From Sipunculus nudus (taxonomy: Eukaryota; Annelida; Sipuncula; Golfingiida; Sipunculidae): 64,000 nucleotides of DNA. The position numbers and the translations under genes were made by a program. A model generated the notes under the pieces. That model ran no database searches. It saw nothing but the letters and a program-made list of their open reading frames with translations, and was not told where the DNA came from. The stretch lies in contig CM049321.1 of NCBI GenBank assembly GCA_026874595.1, positions 808,479-872,478 on the forward strand, given 5' to 3'. Of the stretch, positions 50,901-62,425 are shown piece by piece; within the stretch, counting starts at the first letter, position 1, and the number at the start of each line of letters is the position of its first letter.

Positions 50901-53900
50901 CCCAAGTCAGTGTGTGGCGAAGGGACATTTAGCTCTGCAATATGAGAGATTTCACTATGAAGCCGAGAAAGTTCCAACTCTACCGGTATTCAATAGTCTG
51001 TCCCAACTATACCCCTACCCCACCCCGGGCAGTTACCATGTACATGCTTTTGAACAAACAATTGATATTATGTGCATAAAACAGCCTGTGTTTCCTGGCC
51101 TATTTTTATATAGAGTTCAAGGGATTGAACATTTATACTTCATGGATGACATATATCAGATTAGGCCCCTTTAAGTATGAACCCCTTGCCAAACTGTTAT
51201 CAATTTTCATCTAATGCCACAGATGAAACAAAAATCTAATTACCACCCTGTGTGTAATTCCATGCAAGACATTCACTGCCTTTAGAGCCCTTGCTCATTA
51301 TTATTCCTTAACTACCGAATCAGCAGTTCTGGCTAGCATTGCATATTTATAACTGAGATTGATGAGTCTGAAAACATGCAAGCCCAATACATATCAATCA
51401 CTGCGATGTCATGTAATTCTAGGTTCTGAACCTTGTTAATGTAATGAAGTGTAACAATCCATGTCACAGTAGCACATTATCCCAAACCTATGCAGCAGAT
51501 ACATTTTACAATACTACACTTAGAAGCTGCAGCTGCTGATCACTGAAATAACCAACAATTATACTCAGTAAAAGACCAATAAACACAGTGGGACTTATAA
51601 TTAGTTTTTAACTAGTAAATTTATACAAAGCATATATATTTGTGTTTGTCTATGATCGTCTATATTAAAGCTGAAAGTACCACAATTCATGTCTGTTGAG
51701 TTTATTTACGCATTATATGAAATCATGAGAAATAAAGAGTTTACTCTTAAAAGGCCCCATTTAGGATAATGGATTAGTGGCCTTGAACAATTGTGAACCA
51801 GTCTGTGACAGATGACGTTTCATTATGAATCATGTGTCGCTCATCAGAATGACTAACTCTGGAGTCTGAGCAGTGAGTGATCACATTAAACATCAGTCAA
51901 GGAATTAATTATATTACCAGTAATTATTATTATATATTTAAACAACCATTACCAAAATTGAAAATTACACATTTCAGATATGTGAATTTATAAATGCATG
52001 CAATGTCAGCAGAATGGAAACATTAATTTTTAACCTTTTTTTTATATTTAAAAGACCATATAATTAATCTCATGATATTAATCAAATAATGTGAATGCAG
52101 TCATTCCTTTCACACCCCACACCCCCCCCCCCCCCAGTTAACAGGAAAATTAAAGCCAGCTATTCACCTGCCATTACTGCAGAATTTGTGACTTCTGACT
52201 TACCCTTGGTAAATTCCATTACGAAAATTCTCACAATGCCTGTGTGATGGATGTACAAACTTATTTATATACTTAAGGTGTTGACAAACAGGGAAAATCA
52301 TATAACCTAAAGTGGTCGTTACATGTTCAGAAGCCGAGGTTACAAGCAGGAAAAACACTGACTTGTGGTCAGATGTGCTTGATGAATGTTTTGATTATTT
52401 TGGCGGGCCTTTATATAATATAAAACATGGTAATAAACAAAATGATCAGCCTGAGTGGGAAAGTTGGTGCTTCCTGGCCGATTTTTGTAAAAGGCTCAAG
52501 GGATTATCTTTAGTTATTCAAAGTCAGACAACAGAATAGACCCCTTTAATTGATGACAAATATCAGGATAGGCCACTTTAAGTTTAACAGGAAAATTGAA
52601 GAGTCAAAGGAAGAGTTGTGGTAGTACAACAGTTATCAGTATTTGATATTGGTGCTTGACTTGTCAATACAGGGTTTGGTCCACACATCCATTAAAATAT
52701 ACTTCCCTGAATTATTCCACTACATATATTGCCAGTAAATGCCATTTCTTTTATAATGGCAGGTTGAACAGGGTTGTATTTTTTTTATTTTTTTTTACAA
52801 TTTTTACTCTGTTTTGTGAGACCTGAAAAGATGTGGTGATCTGTTAACAGCTGGAAAACTGGACATAGAATCTCCTATCTTGACATGCTGGGGAGTCAAT
52901 AAAAATATCTCCTTGGAAACCTGGAATAAGGTCTCTGTTACCCATAACCTCTGAGCTATAGGGCTTTGCAGTACACCCTAGAACAACAACCTAGTATCTC
53001 AACAAATAGTTCATTGATTGCCATGATTCTTTGCATGCATATTCATCATGGAGTATTTCATCAATTCCTGCTGACTTGTGGCACCTACTGTATTTTTTTC
53101 ATTTTTTTATAAATATTTTTTGTCCTCATTTTTGAGACCTTAAAAGATGCAGTCATCTGTTAACAGGGCACAAATCGTAACCTCTGGACCTAGAATCTTC
53201 TATCTTGACATGCTGTTAGGTCAATAAAATTTCCTGTGGAAACCTGAAATTAGATCTATGTTACCCATATGATATCCTCTGACCTATGGGGCTCAGTAGA
53301 CCCCAAAGAATAACTTTAAATTTGTTACAAGAGCTCTAGTATCTCAACAAATTGTGCATTGATTGCCATGATTCTTTGCATGCATTTTCATCATGAAATG
53401 TTTCATCAGTTCTTGCAGAATGGTGGCGTCACCTGGATTTTTTCCAATTTTTATGCATTTTCTCTCTTATTTTGAGACAGGTCTTCAAAGATGGGGCCGT
53501 CTGTTATCAGGGCAGGGAGGTCAATTAAAAATATCCTTGGAAACCTGAAATTAGGTCTCTATTACCCATATTCTCTGAGTTATGGGGCTTATAAGCACCC
53601 ATAACATAATTGAAAATTTGATACCAAAGCAGGGCACAAATTATAACCATTTGACCTAGAAGCTTCTCACTTGGCATCCTGAGAATTCCTATACAGTTCT
53701 CCCATCAAAACCTGAAATTGGGTCACTGTGGCCTATATTCTCAGAGTTTTGGGGTATGTTTGAGCATCCCAAAAGTCATGAAAAATACACATAAATTGCC
53801 AGGTTCCTCAGGAAAGGCTGGTTGGATTGTCATCAAATTTGGTGTGCTAATGGGTCTTGATGAACTTAATATACATGAATGATGATGCTACCTATCTATA

Positions 53901-56900
53901 TATTAATAGCAATATAGCATTAGGCGATTTTTGTAATTTTCCGTATCTCCTCTGATACCGCCATACGGATTGCCGTGATTTTTTACATACATATGCTCCG
54001 GGATTGTCCGAAGAGACTCCACCCAATTTTATTTGCAATATTTGCGTATTGCGTGAATAATTAATAATTTTAATATTTGATCCCCTGTGGGCGCCTCTTT
54101 TCTTGGTGTCTTCGGGCCTGGTAACACAAAGGCCATACAGTGTGTGACGGTGGGACAGAGATTTACTCCGGGGGCCCTATCTGGGGTTTTCATACATTTT
54201 GCGGTGACCGGCCCGATATAATCCTCATTGGCAATCCCTTCTCAAAAGAGGGATCTTTGAAAGAATTGTTTTGCAGGAGCCCTCTTTGTGACCTGATATG
54301 CTTGAGTGAACATCTACCGGGTCACAGGAAATCGCAATGGATAGGCTGAAAAAAGGACTGGTTCTCAGGCACTTTATATTTCAAAAACCTGTGATGCCAG
54401 GCGATATTTTACCTTTGTTTTGTATGTTTCGATAAAATATCATATGATCAGGGAAAAAATGAAAATAACAGAATTTTTTGCAAAACACACAAAAGAAATT
54501 CATAACAAAGGAAATCTGATCAAAATGGTATTATTTTATCTTCTTGATAGATAGAAATCAAAATAAATTTTTTTTTTATGTGGGGGGGGGGGGGGGGGGG
54601 GGGTAATGCAGTGCCTGAGAACCATACCTTTTATTTTTGTTTTGGTCTTATACAGTCGCATGCACTTGGTCGCACAAAGTGCAGGGCTTTGCATGCGATC
54701 GAGATCCTTGACAAATATTCACCAACACATGAAGGCCTATACTATGTAACAGATGTAAAGAAAATGTTAATCATATTCATGATGTGTACATGTGTGGAGT
54801 GGCACCACCAAAGTTGTAAACGTATAATACTGAATTAAGATTTTTTAAACATTGAGACTTTTTTCTCATTACTGCAGTTACAAATGTAAAACCCCTGTAA
54901 AAATGTATATTTAATACATTTGTACTGGTATTTGTTTGTTTTACATGCGTGTGCCATCTGATTTGCAATAACGTTTATGTATTGCTCTTTGTTTTAAAGA
55001 CTTTTAAATCTTTCATTCAGTGTGTATACTTAATGCGTATAAGCCATAGCCATCATTGTTACAAATAAAACTGGTATTTTTGCATTTCCTTCTATGGTCT
55101 ATTCCGTGGACAGTTTCTTTGTATGTAAATGTAATTGTTGATCAGTTTCTCACGTCACATGATACATGTGTAGGTGACTATTTGTCAAAGATCCCCACCA
55201 CATGCATGTTAAACACTGGTTTCGGGTGACCGTGTTCGACAGTACGCTGTTTCAATACATGTTCCGAACCCAGTTCCAAAATATATTTATCCACAACACC
55301 ATCCATATAATGAATCTTTATATAAATAGCGTAACGTGATTTGTTTGATTTTCCGAATCTCCGGATATTCTGGGGATTTCCGATACCACCATGCGGATTG
55401 TCGTATTCGTCCCAAACCGTGCGTAGCACAGGTATTTGCTAGTATTATCTTAATTAGTTTCCTGTGCAAGGACATATTGTCAACATGTCAGTCGGCTGAG
55501 CATCATGACCCATTGGTCACTTGTTAACCATACCTTAAATTGTTGGTGAGATCACTCTTAAGTTCCACATGAGTATGACAACCTGGTTGAACGATTCCTA
55601 TTTATGTCAGCTGTGAAATGCATGTTATGATGTGTAATTGACTTTTTGCAACACTAACAGTTTGTACAAATAGAAAAAAATTCTTTAATGTTCTCATATA
55701 TTTTTCATTCCTGAATACCTAATTCACTAGTTCCTGGCAATTCCCATGAAATATAGTTCTGCACATGCCAAAGACTACTGTAGCAGCATGCATTTTCTAC
55801 AATGTCAATGCGTTGCTCAGCAACCACAGAAACCACAAGGAAATATTTATGATCTGGATATCACATTAATTTTCTCCTTACCCCCCTTTTTTTCTGGGAT
55901 GCATACTGCAGTTATTCTTGATAACATATCAGTAGCTACACAACTGGTAATTCATCATATGAACATGAGCACTACAAATGGTGTATATTAAATATGCCAG
56001 TTGTAAGTCTTGTGAACTCGGACCTTGTTAAATATGTGTGAAATATTATATTGGATAATATTTGGTATCATTAATGTCCATTCCTTAATAGGAAGAGCAT
56101 TTGAAAACATGGAACAGTCATATAAATATTAATTCTTCCGCTCATTTGGTTAATTAATATTTCTCTACCTCATATATGCCTGTTAAGTTAATCGCCGCAA
56201 CACCACAAAATAGCATGGTGACCACTGAGGCACTGACTTCATTAATTATGCATGGATTTTGCCTATATCCTCACAAGGGCAAGTTAATCTGTTGGAAAGT
56301 AGATATGAAAAGATTCATGAAAATCCATCAAACAGTTAATGGAAGGACAGACCCCAGGTATTCCATGATTAATGTCATATCATAATCAGGCTTTAAAAAC
56401 ACAGGTACCTAGATTTTTTTCAGATCAGATGAAAGGTGCTGACATCACCTGTACAATACTGTATTCATAATTCAAAATAATGCTGTAAAGATGTTTTTCA
56501 ATGCTTCATTAAAAAGATGAAGGCATTTGATCTGACATAAACCCAAAAATTCTGCCCACTATAATCCAACTCAAGATTTTAAAATAAACTAGACATTTCT
56601 TGGCACCGCAGGTGCCAGAGTATCCCCAGGCATAGTAGGCCCCCCCCCTACAAGAACAGACCCCCATTTTTAGCAGCATATACTGACACTTGGCATATTT
56701 ATTGTTTATTCCATCTAACGATCCACAATCTTGTTGAAGATGTTGGTCCTGTGACCTTGATCTTTTTAAAGATGTGTCCTGTGACCTTGACCTTTGATCT
56801 CATAACCCCAAAATCAATTTGGGTCTTGCTTTTCCAATGGGACATATGCAAGTCAAGTTTGAAATCTATACATCAATAAAGCAGGAATTATCATCCAGAA

Positions 56901-59900
56901 ACTTATTTTTGGACAGATGGCTCCTGTGACCTTCACCTTTGACCTTGTGACCTCAAAATTGATAGTGTTCTTCCTCTCTTGGCAGGAGAACTATATGTGT
57001 AAGATGAAAGATATGAGATGAAATGTTTGACTGAAAATGCATCCACATCTTTTTAAAGATGTGTCCTGTGACCTTGACCTTTGACCTCATGACCCCAAAA
57101 TCAATTTTGGTCTTACTTTTCCAATGGGACATATACAAGTCAAGTTTGAAATACATACATCAATAAAAGCAGGAATTATCATCCAGAAACTAATTTTTGG
57201 ACATATGGCTCCTGTGACCTTCATCTTTGACCTTGTGACCTCAAAACTGATAGGGTCTTCCACTCTTGGCAGGTGAACTATATGTGCAAGAGGAAAGATC
57301 TGAGATGAATTGTTTGGCTGAAAATGCATCCACAATCTTTTTAAAGAGGTTTCCTGTGACCTTGACCTTTGACCTCATGACCCCAAAATCAATTTGGGTC
57401 TTGCTTTTCTAATGGGTCAATAACAAAGCCAAGTTTGAAATCCATACATCAGTAAAAGATGGAATTATCATCCAGAAACTAATTTTTGGACAGATGGCTC
57501 CTGTGACCTTCACCTTTGACCTTGTGACCTCAAAACTGATAGGGTTCTTCCTCTCTTGGCAGGTGAACTATATGTGCAAGATGAAAGACCTGAGAAGAAA
57601 TGTTTGGCTGAAAATGCATCCACATCTTTTTAAAGATGTGACCTTGACCTTTGACCTCATGACCCCAAAATCAATTTGGGTCTTGCTTTTCCAATGGGAC
57701 ATATATAAGTCAAGTTTGAAATCCATACATCAATAAAAGCAGGAATTATCATCCAGAAACTAATTTTTGGACATATGGCTCCTGTGACCTTCACCTTTGA
57801 CCTTGTGACCTCAAAATTGATACGGGTCTTCCACTCTTGGCAGGTGAACTATATGTGCAAGATGAAAGATCTGAGATGAATTGTTTGGCTGAAAATGCAT
57901 CCACAATCTTTTTATAGAGGTTTCCTGTGACCTTGACCTTTGACCTCATGACCCCAAATTCAATTCCGCTCTTGCTTTTCCAATGGGTCAAGTACAAGTC
58001 AAGTTTGAAATCCAAACATCAATAAAAGAAGGAATTATCATCCAGAAACTAATTTTTGGACAGATGGCTCCTTTGACCTTCACCTTTGACCTTGTGACCT
58101 CAAATCTGATAGGGTTCTTCCTCTCTTGGCAGGTGAACTATATGTGCAAGATGAAAGACCTGAGATGAAATGTTTGGCTGAAAATGCATCCACATCTTTT
58201 TAAAGATGTGACCTTGACCTTTGACCTCATGACCCCAAAATCAATTTAGGTCTTGCTTTTCCAATGGGACATATATAAGTCAAGTTTGAAATCCATACAT
58301 CAACAAAAGCAGGAATTATCATCCAGAAACTAATTTTTGGACATATGGCTCCTGTGACCTTCACCTTTGACCTTGTGACCTCAAAATTGATAGGGGTCTT
58401 CCACTCTTGGCAGGTGAACTATATGTGCAAGATGAAAGATCTGAGATGAATTGTTTGGCTGAAAATGCATCCACAATCTTTTTATAGAGGTTTCCTGTGA
58501 CCTTGACCTTTGACCTTATGACCCCAAATTCAATTCAGGTCTTGCTTTTCCAATGGGTCAAAATCAAGTCAAGTTTTGAAATCCATACATCAATAAAAGC
58601 AGGAATTATCATCCAGAAACTAATTTTTGGATATATGGCTCCTGTGACCTTCACCTTTGACCTTGTGACCTCAAAATTGATAGGGGTCTTCCACTCTTGG
58701 CAGGTGAACTATATGTGCAAGATGAAAGATCTGAGATGAATTGTTTGGCTGAAAATGCATCCACAATCTTTTTATAGAGGTTTCCTGTGACCTTGACCTT
58801 TGACCTTATGACCTCAAATTCAATTCCGGTCTTGCTTTTCCAATGGGTCAAATTCAAGTCAAGTTTTGAAATCCAAACATCAATAAAAGAAGGAATTATC
58901 ATCCAGAAACTAATTTTTGGACAGATGGCTCCTGTGACCTTCACCTTTGACCTTGTGACCTCAAAATTGATAGGGTTCTTCCTCTCTTGGCAGGTGAACT
59001 ATATGTGCAAGATGAAAGATCTGAGATGAAATGTTTGGCTGAAAATGCATCCACATCTTTTTAAAGATGTGTCCTGTGACCTTGACCTTTGACCTCATGA
59101 CCCCAAAATCAATTTGGGTCTTGCTTTTCCAATGGCACATATATAAGTCAAGTTTGAAATCCATACATCAATAAAAGCAGGAATTATCATCCAGAAACTA
59201 ATTTTTGGACATATGGCTCCTGTGACCTTCACCTTTGACCTTGTGACCTCAAAATTGATAGGGGTCTTCCACTCTTGGCAGGTGAACTATATGTGCAAGA
59301 TGAAAGATCTGAGATGAATTGTTTGGCTGAAAATGCATCCACAATCTTTTTATAGAGGTTTCCTGTGACCTTGACCTTTGACCTCATGACCCCAAAATCA
59401 ATTTGAGTCTTGCTTTTTCAATAGGACATATATAAGTCAATTTTGAAATCATTACATCAATAAAAGCAGGAATTATCATCCAGAAACTAATTTTTGGACA
59501 GATAGCTCCTGTGGCCTTGACCTTTGACCTTGTGACCCCAAAATTTATATGGATCATCCATTATTGGCAAGTGAGCTATATATTCAAGATGGAAGACCTG
59601 GGATGAAAGTTTGGCTTAAAATGCATCCAAAGTATCTTTTAAAATGCCAGTCCAGTGACCTTGACCTTTGACCTCATGACCCTAGAACCTATAGGGTTCT
59701 TACTTTAGTGGTGGGCCATACATAAGTCATGTTTGAAATCCATATGGCTATCAACACTGGAGATATCATAAGAGGTGTGTGATTTTCACCATATATGGCA
59801 ATATTCAAGGTCAAGGCCACTATCATAGGAAAGGTCATGACCCCAATTTAAATAAGCATCATCCCATAACCCATACCTATGTATATGCATAATATAAAAG

Positions 59901-60273
59901 AAATCTGTCCATTAGTTTTTGACTTATAATGCTCACAGTGCTGTAAGGTGGCAATTTAGGGGGTATTAAACGGCACGAAAACAAGTAAAGAATAATAGGT
60001 GGCGCCACCAGTTTCTGGAACATGACAACCCTATCCATGATCTTCCATCAACTTGATTTTGGGATAAATCCATGCAAGATTTCTTGAGATATTAAAGAAT
60101 TTGTGTGATTTTCCCCAAAATTGGACCTATTCAAGGTCAAGGACACTCTCCTAGTAAAGGTCATGACCTCATTTTAAATAGGCGTCGTCCTCTTATCCAT
60201 ATCTATACATATACCAAGTTTGGTAAAGTTCCGTGAAATATTTTTTGGGTTATCGTGCCAACAAGATTCATAT

Positions 60274-60322
<49 letters not shown>

Positions 60323-62425
60323 GACCGGTATGAAAACATAGTATCCCCCGACTTTGTCTGGGGATACAATTAACCTTGACAGGAATATGAACTGAAGTAT
60401 TTTACAATTAATGTTATTTCAATGTCTGCTTAAAAATACAACTCACAGATAAGTTGACAACTGAAGAATGTTTGACAATATTTATGCCAAAATATACCTG
60501 GCATAATCAAGTATAACACAATATTTCAATTATTTATTGTAAACATAGGCAGCTGTTATTTATATAGGTACAATATCAGGATGTCGCCTTGGCAAATTAA
60601 CCCATTTTCAGTACCTGTATTTCATTACAAGGACTTCAGTAAATTCCATCATTTTCTTACAAACAGGTGCAACTTCCTGTTGGTAACAACACACAAATGT
60701 GGTTTTTGTAAACAGCTAAAAAATTTAACCTTTTTGAAGCTTACACATTGATACTCTCTCCACAGGAAGTGACATATAATCTTACAACACAGCCTCGCAC
60801 TTAAGTAACTCCACAAAAACAGGTCTGTGTAAACACCAAGACGTTTTAAAATGAGCAAAATACTGAGCCCTTCTACTAGAGTTTCGTGACCAGAGATTTG
60901 TAACTAAGCTACTCCAGTGAAGCTTCCCACCCCTTTATGAGAAGTTTACATACACACTCTTTCTGACTGAGGTGGCCACAGGGATTGTTTCTCCCACATT
61001 AGGCATTACTAACTATCAGGGATGGGGGAGCTTACTGCAGCATACAGGCTGGTCTGTTTGGAATTAGGCTAGGGAATATATCACATAGGCTATAAATATT
61101 TAAAGGCATGTGATACTGGTGCTGGCTACCTAGATTTGATATATATATATATATATTAATTAGGTTCGTATCAATTAACCCCCGGCCAATGCAGGAAGGG
61201 GAGACTTAAAGGGGGGTAATGAGTGTATTTTTATACTAACATTTTGGTAAAAACAATTCTGTTGGCGGACCTACCTTCTCCCTAAAGGACAAAACCATCA
61301 ATTTTACGGTTTTTTTTTCTCTCTGCCATTTTTGTTTAGAAAAAGATTTTTTGTGTCCTATTCTGAATAATAGGGGAGGTGTCCAGTTATCACATGAAGA
61401 TGGCATACATGTACATTTTTTTTGTTTCCACAAAGTGGGAGGACTGTCTAGTATAAGTTAATATTTCCTATCTGTACAATCAATTAAAAACTTCAGTAAC
61501 CCCCCCCCCCCTTATCAAAGCATTATATGCCTTCATGGCCAAATGATGGATTCATACAGAAAATTGTAATATGAGAAACACAACCAATTAGAATTAAAAC
61601 CATGTCACTTTTGTCAAATCCAATTAACCTTATTAATTGATAATTTCTGACAACACAAAACTGCAGATCAAAGCCGTGCAAAGCTAACGACCTTCCCCCC
61701 GGCCAATGAAGTAGCATCTGTGTCTGTGACAAACAGCCTGTGAAACCGACTAAGCACAGGAATGTAAACAGTCACGGTCAGTCCCTGCTGGCCTCCAGAA
61801 AACAAGCCATTCCTCGAGTTGACAGAAACCCCAACTGGCAGCGTGATATCCAGCGGTGACCCCCTGAGCGGTCACTGACACGCCGTGACGAATTGTGACA
61901 GCCCCCCCCCCCCCCCCCCCCCCCCAAAAAAAAAGAAAATATTCGTTTGTACTAATTAAACAATTAAATGTTCGGCGTTGGTTTTACATACGGTTACTGC
62001 GGATGGATAGTTATGTTGTACGAATCCTATGTCAACTGACATTTGCAGGACCATCCATTTCCCGCGGTTGGCCTCGTTTGCAGGTCGGCCGTATTTTGTA
62101 AACAGTGATTAAACCCTTGCCACATGGCCGAACCAAAACAATGTGCAACTCGACCAAATTTCAACATGAGCACGAAAAACTGCTAATTAAAACACTTATG
62201 AGGTTTATCTAGTTGGAAGTTAAGTTTAATTGAGTTTTACTCACCACAAACACTGCAGTTGATGCCGCCACCGAAGTCGTCGCATGCTTTGAGCACATTG
62301 ATAACACCACCAATGTCGAGGGACTTCTCGTCTTGGTTCAGAGTCCCAAAAAACCGCTGCCGAGTGGAATCGAGGCGTGTGCGTTTGGGACGATGTGCAG
62401 GGTATGGCCTGTTGTCCACCTCCAT
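38596..62425 (-). CDS. C2H2 zinc-finger protein gene, two coding exons 23.3 kb apart
   Basis: Coding exon 1 is 62425-62245 and exon 2 is 38951-38596, giving 178 residues. Donor tttgtg|gtgagt and acceptor gtttttcag|gt join in phase 1 to complete a glycine codon. The join produces a perfect finger: C57-x2-C60-x12-H73-x3-H77 (CSVCGKLYKSKV...HLWEH). The finger is followed by a hydrophobic helix-like segment (HDRVLSIQAALILYSG). The lysine/serine-rich tail has repeated SP sites (SGSPKKSGSPSKRGSPYKRR), suggesting a nuclear protein with proline-directed phosphorylation sites. The N-terminal part is basic (HRPKRTRLDSTRQRF). I cannot name the family, and no target or function is claimed. That no further exon lies between is inferred from the seamless finger. 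The start was chosen at 62425 because it is the only ATG in the frame and has a good context (G at -3, G at +4). Confidence 0.75.
39372..40840 (+). repeat. core array of 144-bp monomers in 288-bp A/B dimers, copy 1
   Basis: Type A monomers carry cctgtgaccttgacc followed by tttgacctcatgacccc. Type B monomers carry cctgtgaccttcacc followed by tttgaccttgtgacctc. A starts lie near 39372, 39662, 39944, 40230, 40519 and 40810. The blocks at about 39905-40200 and 40480-40775 are almost identical at a distance of 575 bp, a recent two-dimer duplication. The 60-107-codon open frames through this array are repeat translations, not genes. Confidence 0.9.
41432..41449 (+). repeat. (CGG)6 tract in composite element copy 1
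   Basis: Six CGG units followed by gaccggtatgaaa, at the same place as the 16-unit tract of copy 2. Confidence 0.95.
42136..42161. repeat. poly-C tract
   Basis: Twenty-six consecutive C. Confidence 0.9.
42660..43235 (+). repeat. degenerate 158-bp tandem array
   Basis: The phrase gggtgcactccatttgg..taaa recurs near 42663, 42819, 42977 and 43135, a spacing of 156-158 bp. A secondary phrase (gcactccattcagg and similar) falls about 110-125 bp into each unit. A fifth copy of the phrase lies at 43708 after unrelated sequence. The units are strongly diverged, so the array is old. Confidence 0.75.
47540..47911 (+). repeat. 31-bp minisatellite, 12 units
   Basis: The unit begins acatacaggcacacagct and ends gtagtatatc. 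Twelve nearly perfect copies differ only at two sites (attgtag, gttgtag, gttatag). The variants are grouped rather than random, which suggests block expansion. Confidence 0.95.
49439..49452. repeat. poly-G tract
   Basis: Fourteen consecutive G. Confidence 0.9.
50858..51176 (+). mobile_element. MITE-like element, copy 1 of a pair
   Basis: The right part (51088-51175: ttcctggcctattttta, tcaagggatt, gatgacatatatcaga, ttaggcccctttaag) matches the right part of 52303-52582. The left end gaaaggcctatcagg is a loose inverse of the right end. The 132-codon open frame that starts at 50776 runs through it and has no recognisable domain. Confidence 0.5.
52303..52582 (+). mobile_element. MITE-like element, copy 2 of a pair
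   Basis: The left end aacctaaagtggtc and the right end ggccactttaagtt are imperfect inverted repeats about 280 bp apart. The interior shares blocks with 51088-51175. No coding capacity is recognised. Confidence 0.5.
52815..53620 (+). repeat. diverged 310-340-bp tandem repeat, about 2.5 units
   Basis: Blocks recur in the same order: gagacctgaaaagatg (52818, 53132; altered at 53471), gatctgttaacag, cttgacatgctg, ggaaacctg, ctctgttacccata, and attgattgccatgattct with ctttgcatgcat. No head, tail or coding capacity is visible. Confidence 0.75.
54359..54624. mobile_element. candidate MITE with 14-bp perfect inverted repeats
   Basis: tggttctcaggcac at 54359-54372 and its exact inverse gtgcctgagaacca at 54611-54624 bracket 238 bp of AT-rich sequence ending in a poly-G run. 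I see no clear target-site duplication. Only one copy was noticed. Confidence 0.4.
54582..54603. repeat. poly-G tract
   Basis: Twenty-two consecutive G. Confidence 0.9.
56776..59690 (+). repeat. core array of 288-bp A/B dimers, copy 2
   Basis: Type A monomers start near 56779, 57065, 57352, 57638, 57924, 58204, 58492, 58782, 59069, 59362 and 59651, with type B monomers midway between them. Every monomer holds a tgacctt.acctttgacct-like block, that is, AGGTCA half-sites on the minus strand. Short open frames through the array on both strands are repeat translations. Confidence 0.9.
60275..60322 (+). repeat. (CGG)16 tract in composite element copy 2
   Basis: Sixteen uninterrupted CGG units followed by gaccggtatgaaa. 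Confidence 0.95.
60341..60367 (+). other. terminal hairpin of composite element copy 2
   Basis: gtatcccc / ggggatac arms around cgactttgtct, followed by aattaa. The same hairpin ends copy 1 (41468-41494), and a diverged one ends the short relative (32626-32650). Confidence 0.8.
61139..61156. repeat. short (TA)n microsatellite
   Basis: Nine TA units. Confidence 0.9.
61902..61933. repeat. poly-C/poly-A tract
   Basis: Twenty-four C followed by nine A. Confidence 0.9.
62245..62425 (-). CDS. zinc-finger gene, first coding exon
   Basis: ATG at 62425 (context gtcATGG). The exon encodes 60 codons plus one base, ending in the two finger cysteines. The donor is gtgagt at 62244. An in-frame stop lies upstream and no other ATG lies between. 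Confidence 0.8.

Larger units (their letters stand above)
56588..60373 (+). mobile_element. composite tandem-repeat element, copy 2
   Basis: It has the same head (actagacatttcttggcacc...) and the same tail and hairpin (60341-60367) as copy 1, in the same orientation. The core is twice as long (about 22 monomers, 11 dimers). The CGG tract has 16 units instead of 6. The end is ggggatacaattaa in both copies. Shared sequence begins at actagac and stops at aattaa, which brackets the element ends to within a few bases. Confidence 0.75.
38955..62244 (-). other. long intron of the zinc-finger gene, repeat-filled
   Basis: The 23.3-kb intron holds two composite elements (39.18-41.50 and 56.59-60.37 kb), a degenerate 158-bp array, a 31-bp minisatellite, a 310-340-bp tandem repeat, MITE-like elements and many homopolymer runs. 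No exon was recognised on either strand; open frames here come from repeats or are composition-driven. Confidence 0.65.

Noticed and set aside
50776-51174. 132-codon open frame
   Set aside because: It begins in a poly-C run, crosses a MITE-like element that recurs at 52.3 kb, and shows no domain.
54140-54349. 69-codon frame of higher GC content
   Set aside because: No recognisable domain or splice signals. It lies in a repeat-rich stretch of the intron.
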